From the NCBI RefSeq assembly GCF_007741515.1, contig NZ_CP036263.1, forward strand, positions 930,001 through 994,000: a stretch of DNA of 64,000 bases. Direction: 5' to 3'. Under the pieces are notes generated by a model. That model had not been told where the DNA came from and made no database searches. It worked only from the letters and a program-made list of their open reading frames with translations. Of the stretch, positions 1-8,280 are shown in pieces. The stretch comes from Adhaeretor mobilis (GTDB taxonomy: Bacteria; Planctomycetota; Planctomycetia; Pirellulales; Lacipirellulaceae). The position numbers and the translations under genes are program-made. The stretch's first letter is position 1, and each line of letters opens with the position of its first letter.

Positions 1-1406
1 TCTGGTCATCGGACTCGCCCGATCGAGTGTTACTGTCGATATCTGAAAACAAGGAAGCGCGCAGGATTGTTGTCGGCGACAAGTCGGACGGAGATATCCG
101 GTGGCCCGCTCATTTGCCGGGTTCCGATGAGACGGAACCCGAGTTCTATCCAACCCTAGCCGTACTTCAGAAGAGCGACCCGACGGCTTTCAAGCTGTTT
201 TATCACCATGGCCGCAGCACGGCCCGTTGGATTGGCGACACGGCCAAGCTCATAGGCGATTTGTTCCTGCGTATGCTGAAAATGGTCTCCGTGCCGCTGA
301 TCATCGCCTCGTTGCTCTCCGGCGTCACAGGTCTGGGGCACGCAGATCGACTAGGGAAGATGTTCGGACGCACGCTGTTGTACTACGTAACGACCAGCAT
401 GTTAGCCATCATGACCGGGCTGTTGATGGTGAATTTTGTCCGGCCTGGGGTGGGTAACTTAGGCCCGGTGGCGGCTAAGCCGCAGGCGGCGGTGGCTCAG
501 GAGGCGCAATCCCTCGGGGAAGTGCTCTACGAGCAACTGCTAAACATGATTCCCACCAACCCGTTCGCATCGGCCGCCAATGGGGACTTTCTCTCGATCA
601 TTGCTTTCACGATTTTCTTCGGTGTTTGCACAATTCTCGTGGGCGGGACTGCAGCCGATCGTATCAACGAGTTTGTCGAAGCCCTCTTCGCAGTCATGAT
701 GAAGCTCACCACGCTCATCATCAACCTCGCACCAATCGGCGTGTTCTTTCTCATGCTGGCTGTCACGGCCACCCAGGGCGTGGGCATTTTCGGCACGCTT
801 GGCTGGTACATGCTGGCTGTGGCGCTCGCGCTGGGAGTTCACGCACTCATCACCTTGCCACTGATCTTGCGATTGGTAGCCAAGCGTAGCCCTTGGAAGT
901 ACGCCCAAGCAATGAGCCCCGCGCTGCTCACTGCGTTTAGCTCCGCAAGTAGCAATGGCACTTTACCGCTCACGCTTACCTGTGTGGAAGAACGTGCGAA
1001 GGTGAGCAATCGTGTCGGCTCGTTCGTGCTACCCCTGGGCGCGACCGTGAACATGGACGGCACGGCGCTGTACGAAGTGGTCGCTGTGCTGTTCATTGCC
1101 CAATTCAACGGGCTCGATCTGAGTATGGCAGACCAACTAATCGTGGCATTCACCGCGCTGCTAGCGAGCATCGGAGCGGCTGGCATCCCGCACGCGGGCC
1201 TGGTCATGATGGCTATTATCCTCCAAGCCGTCGGCCTGCCGACTGAGGACCAAGCGCTCATCATCGCAGTTGATCGTGTGCTCGACATGGCCCGCACGGC
1301 GGTAAACGTGTGGAGCGATTCCTGCGGCTGTGCGGTGATTGCTCGGTTCGAGAGCGAAGGCGACGCAACTTCACAAGTGCCGATTGAGGGCGAGTTGAAT
1401 ATCTAG
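1..1406 (+). CDS. Dicarboxylate/amino acid:cation symporter (DAACS/SLC1 family), 5' end beyond window
   Basis: Secondary transporter expected to import glutamate, aspartate or C4-dicarboxylates with H+ or Na+ across the inner membrane. The family hallmarks are present: a Ser-rich re-entrant loop (AFSSASSNGTLPLTL), the TM7 motif NMDGTALYE, the second hairpin loop GAAGIPHAGLVMM and the TM8 segment DRVLDMARTAVNVWSDSCG. NVWSD replaces the more usual NVTGD. A GTG at 27 could start a 459-residue protein, but the frame stays open to base 1. The first residues are hydrophilic and the usual first membrane helix is missing, so the true start probably lies upstream and this copy is 5' truncated by the window. 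It converges with mutY. The exact substrate cannot be read from the sequence. Confidence 0.88.
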   Translation, partial: WSSDSPDRVLLSISENKEARRIVVGDKSDGDIRWPAHLPGSDETEPEFYPTLAVLQKSDPTAFKLFYHHGRSTARWIGDTAKLIGDLFLRMLKMVSVPLIIASLLSGVTGLGHADRLGKMFGRTLLYYVTTSMLAIMTGLLMVNFVRPGVGNLGPVAAKPQAAVAQEAQSLGEVLYEQLLNMIPTNPFASAANGDFLSIIAFTIFFGVCTILVGGTAADRINEFVEALFAVMMKLTTLIINLAPIGVFFLMLAVTATQGVGIFGTLGWYMLAVALALGVHALITLPLILRLVAKRSPWKYAQAMSPALLTAFSSASSNGTLPLTLTCVEERAKVSNRVGSFVLPLGATVNMDGTALYEVVAVLFIAQFNGLDLSMADQLIVAFTALLASIGAAGIPHAGLVMMAIILQAVGLPTEDQALIIAVDRVLDMARTAVNVWSDSCGCAVIARFESEGDATSQVPIEGELNI

Positions 1407-1408
1407 TT

Positions 1409-1431
1409 CGCCGCGTTGTGACTTCGCGGCG
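1409..1431. terminator. GC-rich hairpin between convergent genes
   Basis: Perfect 7-bp stem (CGCCGCG/CGCGGCG) with a 9-nt loop directly after the symporter stop codon. There is no T-run, so this is at best a non-canonical terminator. Confidence 0.35.
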
Positions 1432-1520
1432 TGACGCAGCGGGTAACACCGTGTTGTGACGGCTAAACCACAGGCGAGAGTGCAAAATGATTTGCTCAGG
1501 TCGCCGCCTGAAGTCGTCTG

Positions 1521-2606
1521 CTACGAACAAACCAGCTTCGCAATCTTCCGACCCGTGACGCTCAAGGGCAACTCAGCCAGTTCTTTCGCATCAATCCAGC
1601 GCACTGGTTTGGCTTTGCTCGAACGCACCCGCCCACTTTTGAACTCCGCATCGTAGCAGTCGAGTGTGATGCGAAAACGGGTCACGCCGTGCTTGAGTGT
1701 TTTCATGAGTTGCGCGTTGCCAATCACAATGCCAGTTTGGTCGGCTACCTTCGTGGCAAGTTCCTTGTGCACGAATAGTGGCCCCTCTGCATCGACCTCA
1801 AACCGCGGAAAGTCCCACAGACCGGCCCAGCGTTCGCCTTCGGCGCATTGACGTACGAGTAGTTGGTTCTTCTTGCGAACCACAACCGCCGCTTCGCGTA
1901 CATCGGTGAACTTCTGCTTTTTCTTCGATGCAGGTATCTCCGCTTGCAGGCCCAGGCGATTCGTCTCGCACACGGACTTCGCTGGGCATTCTGAACACAT
2001 CGGCATTGCCGGTTTGCATACCAGCGAGCCGAGCTCCATGAGCGCCTGATTGAAGCGGGCTACGTTTTTCTTCGGCAAGAGTTTCTCAGCCGTAGCCCAC
2101 AGCACTTTTTGGCCGGCAGACTTCGTGGGATCCTCGCGATAGCCGACAAGGCGTGCGAACAGGCGAATAGTGTTCGCCTCGAGAATGGGCGCCGGCTTAT
2201 CGAACGCGATCGAAACAATTGCCCCAGCGGTATAACGCCCGATCCCCGGCAATTTCATGAGCGTGTGCACATCACTGGGGAATTTGCCGCCATGCTCCTC
2301 GACGATTACCTTGGCTGCAGCGTGCAGCCCACGAGCGCGACGATAGTACCCCAGGCCTTCCCACAATAGCAGAACTTGCTGCTCGTCCGCTGCGGCCAAC
2401 TTGCGTACCGTGGGGAACGCTTTCATGAAACGCTGGAAATACGCCTTCACCGTCTCCACTTGGGTCTGCTGCAGCATGACCTCGCTGACCCACACGCGAT
2501 ACGGATCGCTAGAACGTCGCCAAGGCAAATCCCGCTCGTGCTTCGCATACCAGGCGAGTAGCTTGCGACGGAAGGTTTGCTTCCATTTCGGTTTCAGCTT
2601 AGTCAC
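1521..2606 (-). CDS. mutY: A/G-specific adenine DNA glycosylase MutY with Glu at the catalytic Asp position
   Basis: Base-excision repair glycosylase that removes adenine mispaired with 8-oxoguanine. The 361 residues follow the MutY layout. Residues 36-52 hold VWVSEVMLQQTQVET, with the conserved catalytic Glu42. The helix-hairpin-helix LPGIGRYTAGAI is at 119-130. The [4Fe-4S] ligands are Cys197, Cys204, Cys207 and Cys213 (C-x6-C-x2-C-x5-C), and a NUDIX-like 8-oxoG recognition domain starts near 235. The position equal to E. coli Asp138 (in ILDGNVKRV) reads ILEANTIRL here, so the catalytic Asp is Glu143. The start is GTG, with GAGAGG about 10 nt upstream at the edge of an intergenic hairpin. 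It lies downstream of pntB on the same strand. Family assignment is sure. Whether Glu143 supports normal activity is not known from sequence. Confidence 0.95.
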   Translation of the reverse strand: MTKLKPKWKQTFRRKLLAWYAKHERDLPWRRSSDPYRVWVSEVMLQQTQVETVKAYFQRFMKAFPTVRKLAAADEQQVLLLWEGLGYYRRARGLHAAAKVIVEEHGGKFPSDVHTLMKLPGIGRYTAGAIVSIAFDKPAPILEANTIRLFARLVGYREDPTKSAGQKVLWATAEKLLPKKNVARFNQALMELGSLVCKPAMPMCSECPAKSVCETNRLGLQAEIPASKKKQKFTDVREAAVVVRKKNQLLVRQCAEGERWAGLWDFPRFEVDAEGPLFVHKELATKVADQTGIVIGNAQLMKTLKHGVTRFRITLDCYDAEFKSGRVRSSKAKPVRWIDAKELAELPLSVTGRKIAKLVCS

Positions 2607-2616
2607 GGTGAGTGGC

Positions 2617-2684
2617 CTCTCGCGAAGGCGCTAAGGCGCAAAGACTTCATGTTCATTCTTTGCGCCTTAGCGCCTTTGCGAGAG
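2617..2684. repeat. Intergenic imperfect inverted repeat, arms of 8-nt AAG units (copy A)
   Basis: Two 27-nt arms (2617-2643 and 2658-2684) are inverted copies with a single mismatch, separated by 14 nt. Each arm is itself a run of about 8-nt units such as CGCTAAGG and CGCAAAG. It fills the gap between the pntB stop and the mutY start, so RNA from pntB would fold here. Three related elements lie at 4173, 12076 and 40706. Confidence 0.75.
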
Positions 2685-2685
2685 A

Positions 2686-4167
2686 TCAACCCTCTTTGAT
2701 TGCGGAAACTAGCTCGGTAAGTGCCTTCTTGCCATCGCCGAAGAGCATCAAGCAGTTATCGGCGGCGAACAGTGGGTTTGGAATGCCGGCGAAGCCAGGG
2801 CTCAAGCTGCGTTTGATGACGATCACTGTGCGGGCTTCGCTCACGTCGAGGATCGGCATGCCGGCGATGGGGCTGGTGGGGTCGGTATTCGCCACGGGGT
2901 TGACTACGTCATTCGCTCCAATGACGATTGCCACATCGCACTGGCTGAACGTGGGATTGATTTCGTCCATCTCCTTGAGCTGCTCGTACGGCACATCTGC
3001 TTCGGCCAGCAGCACATTCATGTGCCCTGGCATGCGACCTGCCACGGGGTGGATGGCGTACTCGACGGTAACGCCGTCCGCTTCCAGCAAGTTAGCCAAG
3101 TCACGCACGATATGCTGCGCCTGGGCGACCGCCAAGCCGTAGCCAGGCACAATCACGACGCGTTGCACGCCGTCGAGCAACATGGCCAACTCCTCCGGCG
3201 ACGTGCGTTTGATCTTACCCTCGTAAACCTCGTCAGCTGCCGGACCCTCAGCGGCAGGTCCCATTTTTGCAAACAGTACATTCGAGAGCGAGCGATTCAT
3301 TGCTTTGCACATGATGCTTGTGAGAATCAGCCCCGAAGCGCCAACCAAGGAGCCGGCAATGATCAGTACGTTGTTTGAGATCACGAAACCGGCAGCAGCT
3401 GCTGCCAAGCCGGAGTAACTGTTCAGCAGGGCTATAACAACAGGCATGTCCGCTCCGCCAATGGGCAAGGTCAACAGAACGCCCAACAAGAGAGCCAGCA
3501 GTACTAATGGAAAGTATTCCCAGCCGGAGTTGTCGACCATCATAAAAACTAGCAACAAGCCAACGCACAGCAGTACGAGGTTGGTGATTTGCAGTCCATC
3601 AAAGCTCCACGGCTTCTTGAACTGCGGCAGCTCTTGCAGCTTGCCGGCAGCGACCATCGAGCCACTGAAGGTCACCGCGCCGATGAGTCCTGCAATTCCT
3701 GCCGCGAAGCCGGCGACCACGCCATCGGTCTCTGGTGAAGGGCCCTTGAGAACTTCTGCTCCAGCAACAAGTACTGATGCGATGCCACCGAAAGCATTAA
3801 ATAGAGCCACCAGCTGGGGCATCTGTGTCATCTGTACACGCTTGGCAAGCACCATACCGCCGGCACTGCCCACGATGATGCCCGACAGAACCACCGGTAG
3901 CGAAACGCCTTGCTGAAGTAGCGTCACCAGCACGGCAAGAAACATGCCCACGGCACCCAGCAAGTTTCCTCGCACAGCCGTGCGAGGGTGCGTCATGCCT
4001 TTGATGCCGAGGATGAACAACACAGCCGCCACCAGATAGCCAATCTGTGCGAGTTGCTCTCGCCCGGCCGAACCAACCACTTCCGTGGCTGCCTTTTCTA
4101 GCTCGGTTGTATTGGCTTTGGCGAAGAGTATGAAGTTTTCAAGCACGGCTAGTTGATTCTTGTTCAT
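2686..4167 (-). CDS. pntB: NAD(P)(+) transhydrogenase, subunit beta
   Basis: Membrane and NADP(H)-binding subunit of proton-translocating transhydrogenase, which moves hydride from NADH to NADP+ using the proton gradient. The 493 residues contain a run of about nine hydrophobic helices (from residue ~40) and then a C-terminal NADP-binding dIII domain. Typical dIII motifs are VIVPGYGLAVAQAQH, GRMPGHMNVLLAEADVPY, IGANDVVNPVA and VIKRSLSPGFAGIPN. The first ~35 residues before the first helix are longer than in enterobacterial PntB. It is the last gene of the pntAA-pntAB-pntB operon, with a 135-bp gap before it that contains a hairpin element. Confidence 0.97.
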   Translation of the reverse strand: MNKNQLAVLENFILFAKANTTELEKAATEVVGSAGREQLAQIGYLVAAVLFILGIKGMTHPRTAVRGNLLGAVGMFLAVLVTLLQQGVSLPVVLSGIIVGSAGGMVLAKRVQMTQMPQLVALFNAFGGIASVLVAGAEVLKGPSPETDGVVAGFAAGIAGLIGAVTFSGSMVAAGKLQELPQFKKPWSFDGLQITNLVLLCVGLLLVFMMVDNSGWEYFPLVLLALLLGVLLTLPIGGADMPVVIALLNSYSGLAAAAAGFVISNNVLIIAGSLVGASGLILTSIMCKAMNRSLSNVLFAKMGPAAEGPAADEVYEGKIKRTSPEELAMLLDGVQRVVIVPGYGLAVAQAQHIVRDLANLLEADGVTVEYAIHPVAGRMPGHMNVLLAEADVPYEQLKEMDEINPTFSQCDVAIVIGANDVVNPVANTDPTSPIAGMPILDVSEARTVIVIKRSLSPGFAGIPNPLFAADNCLMLFGDGKKALTELVSAIKEG

Positions 4168-4172
4168 TAGTT

Positions 4173-4299
4173 TTGACGCAGAGTCGCAGAGGGCGCGAGG
4201 ACTTGCGAAGATTGAAATTCGATTTCAGTGCAGCAGTGAAACATTTCCTGGATCCTTGAGTCTCCGCGATTCCTAGAGTTCTTTGCGTCTTAGCGTCAA
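4173..4299. repeat. Intergenic inverted repeat, degenerate (copy B)
   Basis: Arms 4173-4191 and 4281-4299 (TTGACGCNNAGNCGCNNAG type) pair at 15 of 19 positions around an 89-nt loop. The element occupies the gap between pntAB and pntB and shows the same 8-nt AAG/GAG periodicity as copy A. Confidence 0.5.
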
Positions 4300-4302
4300 T
4301 AT

Positions 4303-4569
4303 CTACTTCTTCTTGAACATCGCCAGCATGCGATGGGTTACCAGGAAACCGCCGACGACGTTGAACGTGGCGAACACAATTGCCAGGAAACCGAGTATGC
4401 TGCCAAACGTGCTGCCGCCGGCCAAGATGGCACCGACCAGCGTGATGCCGCTAATGGCATTCGAACCACTCATTAGCGGCGTGTGCAAGGTTGGCGGCAC
4501 CTTGGTAATGACTTCAAAGCCAATGAAGATGGCCAGTACAAAGATGGTCAATGCGGTGATGAGTGTCAT
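4303..4569 (-). CDS. pntAB: NAD(P) transhydrogenase, subunit alpha part 2 (membrane)
   Basis: Small 88-residue membrane subunit with three hydrophobic helices, matching the C-terminal dII part of fused PntA. Recognisable stretches are FEVITKVPPTLHTPLMSGSN and the closing FNVVGGFLVTHRMLAMFKKK. The alpha chain is therefore split in two, as in Rhodospirillum-type enzymes, unlike the fused E. coli PntA. Its ATG overlaps the stop of pntAA by 4 nt (ATGA), which suggests translational coupling. Confidence 0.96.
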   Translation of the reverse strand: MTLITALTIFVLAIFIGFEVITKVPPTLHTPLMSGSNAISGITLVGAILAGGSTFGSILGFLAIVFATFNVVGGFLVTHRMLAMFKKK

Positions 4570-5795
4570 TGGTTACTTCCACTGGCGATGTGTTCCGCAG
4601 GCGCTTCAGCCGCGGGCTTGGTCAACGGTTCCATCCCGAGCATGTCACGCAGGCGGTCGTTCTGAACCTGGCCGTCTTTGGCGGCGAGCGTGTCGCGGAT
4701 GACTTCGTCTTTGAGATCGATATCGAGTTGCCCCTCTTTAATCAGCAAGGCGAGTAACGTGGCGACGTTCTTGGCGTACATTTGACTGGCGTGCTGCGGC
4801 GCATCGCTGGGCAGATTCGTGGGCCCGCAGATCGTGACGCCGTGCTTCACGACCGTTTGGTCGGCCTCGGTGAGTTCGCAGTTCCCGCCCCGTTCCGCCG
4901 CAAGATCGACAATCACCGAGCCGGGTGCCATGCGTTGCACGGCATCTTCGGTGATCAAAAGCGGCGAGGGCCGCCCGGGGATGGCTGCGGTAGTAATGCA
5001 CACGTCGCACTCGGCGGCGATATCGGCTAGCTGCTCGCGCTGCTTGACTTGTTGTTCTTCGGTAAGCGCCTTCGCGTAGCCGCCTTTGTCTTCGGTGTCG
5101 CCCGTGTCAAGATTGAGCTCGACGAACTTCGCGCCGAGCGACTCGATCTGTTCCTTCACCACGGGCCGCACGTCGTAAGCTTGCGCGACTGCGCCTAACC
5201 GCTTTGCAGTAGCAATCGCCTGTAGTCCCGCGACTCCCGCACCGAGAACAAAAACCTTGGCTGGGGTGAGCGTGCCCGCGGCCGTCATGAGCATCGGGAA
5301 CAGTTTGGGTAAATGATTAGCCGCTACGATCACTGCTTTGTATCCGGCAATCGTAGCCATCGAGGAGAGCACATCCATGCTTTGGGCACGCGTGATTCGC
5401 GGGATCAGTTCCAATGCGAACAGTGTGACATTCTTCTCGGCCAGTTCCTTAATGGAACCCGCCGCTCCCAAGGGGTCGGCAGTGCCGATGAGCACTTGGT
5501 CGCGCTTGAACGAATCGAGATCGCTGCGGCCCGCTTCTTGATTTGCTCCCAACGTGCGGACTTGCAAGAGTACGTCGGCTTTTTCCAGTAGCGATTTGCG
5601 ATCGTCCCAGACTTCTACACCACGCTCGCGGTACATGTCGTCGGTAAATCCAGCCGCTTCGCCGGCACCAGTTTCCACGAGAATCTCTACTGGCTGCGTA
5701 TCGGTGCCAAGCTTCTGTATCTGAGGAACAACTGCCGGGACGAGCGCAACGCGCCGTTCGCCAGGGAAGGTCTCACGCAAAACGGCAATCTTCAT
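4566..5795 (-). CDS. pntAA: NAD(P) transhydrogenase, subunit alpha part 1 (NAD-binding)
   Basis: Cytoplasmic NAD(H)-binding dI subunit, 409 residues, of the alanine dehydrogenase/PntA fold. It starts MKIAVLRETFPGERRVALVP, as typical members do. It has the Rossmann motif VFVLGAGVAGLQAIATAKRLGA followed by AYDVRP, the loop LNLDTGDTEDKGGYAK, and ITTAAIPGRPSPLLIT. The last ~30 residues are a charged linker. It is first in the operon pntAA-pntAB-pntB, which supplies NADPH at the expense of proton motive force. Confidence 0.97.
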   Translation of the reverse strand: MKIAVLRETFPGERRVALVPAVVPQIQKLGTDTQPVEILVETGAGEAAGFTDDMYRERGVEVWDDRKSLLEKADVLLQVRTLGANQEAGRSDLDSFKRDQVLIGTADPLGAAGSIKELAEKNVTLFALELIPRITRAQSMDVLSSMATIAGYKAVIVAANHLPKLFPMLMTAAGTLTPAKVFVLGAGVAGLQAIATAKRLGAVAQAYDVRPVVKEQIESLGAKFVELNLDTGDTEDKGGYAKALTEEQQVKQREQLADIAAECDVCITTAAIPGRPSPLLITEDAVQRMAPGSVIVDLAAERGGNCELTEADQTVVKHGVTICGPTNLPSDAPQHASQMYAKNVATLLALLIKEGQLDIDLKDEVIRDTLAAKDGQVQNDRLRDMLGMEPLTKPAAEAPAEHIASGSNQ

Positions 5796-5888
5796 AGTTG
5801 GCTCGCGGGGGCAGCTCTAGCGGTGTCGAGAGCTGTGATTGTGCCACAAATCGGGACGAGAAAACAGTGCCCGATTGCGGCTTAGCGC

Positions 5889-8087
5889 CTACTCTTCCAG
5901 CGGGAAGGAATCGTCCGCGACGATGGTCTGCGGCGAATCTCCCGTGTAGTCGCGTAGCGACTCCCGCGGATTTGCGGCCACGACTCCCACCACGCCAATG
6001 AAATCGCCTGTGGTGAAACGCAATCGAGGCATGAGGACCGGCAGGATAATGCTCTCGTCCTCCCAGGAGACTTTCACCAAGTACTCGTCCAAAGCACCAA
6101 TGGCTCGGACATTGACCACGGTTCCGGCAAACAAAATCCCGTAATTTGGGCGTTGGTCAAACTCAGCCCAGCGAGCGGCGATTTGAGAAACCTCGTCACG
6201 CTCGTACTTGTCGCTGGCCGCGTGACGTAACAGGTCTTTGCCGGACGCGAGATTGGCAAGAAAGTCGGCGCGTTCCGTACTAGGGCCTGACAACTCCGAG
6301 GCATCGGCCAGCGCTACCGCCTGAGCAAGGCGGGCCAATGTCTTGTAGGCGTTACCTTTGCGGGCGATGGAACTGCGGTCGGAAAGGTCGCCTGTGAGCA
6401 ACTCCGGCACCGCAGCGCGGGCCTCTTCGACCGCTGTATGAAGTTCGTCCGCAGTGACCACGCGAGGATTCACCAGTAGCTTGACCATGTCACCAGCCAA
6501 CGGCACGACCGAGGCCCTTGGCTGGGAAGCTTCAGAGACTTGGTCTGTTTTAGCACTCGGCTCAGATTCTGGTAACTCAACTGGGGAAGATGCCGAAGCC
6601 GGCGCAACGCTACGGTCCTCTGGGGATTCACCAGCGTTCGGAGCTTCAACCGGTGGAATCGGCTTCGCTTGGGCGAGCATCTCCTCCGCTAGTTTTTCAG
6701 CTTGTGATTTCTCCACGTCAGTCACTCGCAGCGAATCGGGTAACACAGCCGCGGGTGCCCAACTGGCCAGTTGCAAAAAGTCGCCCTTGGGACCCAAGAG
6801 CCAAGGCAAGCCATACCCGGCCGCCAAGCAAGTGAGCAGTACGCCGCCACCGATGCTGGAGAGAGTCTTCAAGCCGCCGCGTTGTGATGCAGCGCTAATT
6901 TGCAGGTCGAGATAATCCTCCTGAGCGGAGTCTTGTGTCGGTTGAAGGTGGCTCGATTCGACAGTGTCTTGCAGCAGCTCGTCTTGTATAAGCGATTCCT
7001 TCGGCGGTACCTGTGGTTCGCTAGCAGAAAAATTTGTGGCAGTGAAATCGTGCGAATCGTATTTTGGGCTCGCTACTGGCTCCGTTTCTGGTTTCACCGC
7101 CGGCAACTCGCGCTGCAGCGAACGGACGGTATGGTCCAGTGATTGATCAAAGTCTGGGGAGGAGCCTTCGAGCGCGTCCGCAACGGGCTCGGGCAATGAA
7201 TCTGTCTTGGGCAGTTCGATTCGCTTCTCAAAAAGCGAAGAGGGTTCTGGCTTGTTGGCAGTGTCATTAGTCGTTTGAGACTCGATCGCCTGTTCGGTGG
7301 AACTGTCCAGCTGCACTGCTTCCGTTGGAGATGAATCAGCAATTGACTCAGCGTCATCGTCAACAGGCGGCTTACGGAACTCGGCTAGCATATCCTCGAG
7401 CGAGCGTTTGGCGCCGTCTACCTTTTCGGTCGCTTTCTGTGCAGACTCTTCGACTTTTTCGGTCAACTCATTCACGGCGTCAGTGGCCTTGTCGACTTGT
7501 TCCCACTCATGCTGAACAAACTCCTCTGGCTCGTCGATAACACCAGAGTTATTAGAGGTAACCGCCTCTTCGGTCTCGGCAGGCTTATCTGAACTCGCCT
7601 TTCCCAATGCCGTACCATCGAGGAACGCCCCTAAGGTCAACTTCTCTTGCGCCGGTTCATCGCTCGCAGTTTCTGGGGTTGGCGGCTCTGAGGTGGATAG
7701 CTCTGTGGGAGCAGTTTCCTTGATCGTCGACTTGAGTTGTTCTAGTTGCTCGTCAGCATTTGTTTGTGTCTCGTCCGCATTTGCTGTGGCATCTCTTGTC
7801 AGCTCGCTGCGGAGTTGGTCCCAGGGGTCTGCCGACGGTGCGGCAGTCGGAGAGGGCGTGATATTTTCAGCGGCCGTTTCCTGTGCAGCGGTGGGCAGTT
7901 CGCTTGAGGGGAGTCCTATCGAGGGCTTGGGATCAATCACCTGTGCTTCTGGCAGTGCCTGAAGCGGCGCTTCGCTGACGGCAAACTCTGCGCCGCACAC
8001 CGGGCAGCGGATGCTACTCTCAGCGAACGCACCGAAGGGGATTTGCAAAGTGGAAGTACAGCGAGGGCAAGCAGCGATCGACGACAT
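5889..8087 (-). CDS. Large zinc-ribbon, acidic, single-membrane-span protein of unknown function
   Basis: Not assigned to a known function. The 732 residues begin with a two-CxxC zinc ribbon (CPRC near residue 8 and CPVC near 28) like those at the N-terminus of many planctomycete proteins. A ~370-residue low-complexity region rich in Glu, Ser, Thr and Pro follows. One hydrophobic segment near 415-435 (TLSSIGGGVLLTCLAAGYGL) is followed by a Pro/Ala linker. The last ~200 residues form a compact domain with helices, then beta-rich sequence (ILFAGTVVNVRAIG...), perhaps an OB-like fold. The probable topology is cytoplasmic ribbon and extracytoplasmic C-terminal domain. It is monocistronic, downstream of the M32 gene by ~190 bp in which nothing else is seen. 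Confidence 0.75.
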   Translation of the reverse strand: MSSIAACPRCTSTLQIPFGAFAESSIRCPVCGAEFAVSEAPLQALPEAQVIDPKPSIGLPSSELPTAAQETAAENITPSPTAAPSADPWDQLRSELTRDATANADETQTNADEQLEQLKSTIKETAPTELSTSEPPTPETASDEPAQEKLTLGAFLDGTALGKASSDKPAETEEAVTSNNSGVIDEPEEFVQHEWEQVDKATDAVNELTEKVEESAQKATEKVDGAKRSLEDMLAEFRKPPVDDDAESIADSSPTEAVQLDSSTEQAIESQTTNDTANKPEPSSLFEKRIELPKTDSLPEPVADALEGSSPDFDQSLDHTVRSLQRELPAVKPETEPVASPKYDSHDFTATNFSASEPQVPPKESLIQDELLQDTVESSHLQPTQDSAQEDYLDLQISAASQRGGLKTLSSIGGGVLLTCLAAGYGLPWLLGPKGDFLQLASWAPAAVLPDSLRVTDVEKSQAEKLAEEMLAQAKPIPPVEAPNAGESPEDRSVAPASASSPVELPESEPSAKTDQVSEASQPRASVVPLAGDMVKLLVNPRVVTADELHTAVEEARAAVPELLTGDLSDRSSIARKGNAYKTLARLAQAVALADASELSGPSTERADFLANLASGKDLLRHAASDKYERDEVSQIAARWAEFDQRPNYGILFAGTVVNVRAIGALDEYLVKVSWEDESIILPVLMPRLRFTTGDFIGVVGVVAANPRESLRDYTGDSPQTIVADDSFPLEE

Positions 8088-8280
8088 CAGACGCGTAACT
8101 CCAAGGGTTCAACTGACGCTACGAGAGCGACAGTCGGCTAGATGGGCGAGCTAACAGTTTACCAGTCTTAAGGCCGCTTGTCGGCTTGGCGACGTTTTTC
8201 TCGAAGTTTCCAAGCTCTGCTAGCTCCACTAGTATGGTGGACTTTGCCGACTGGGCCATATCTCACGGGCTAGTACGTGT

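Noticed and set aside
2617-2684. Hairpin considered as a simple terminator for pntB
   Set aside because: There is no T-run after the stem on the minus strand, and related elements occur at unrelated positions, so it is listed as a repeat.
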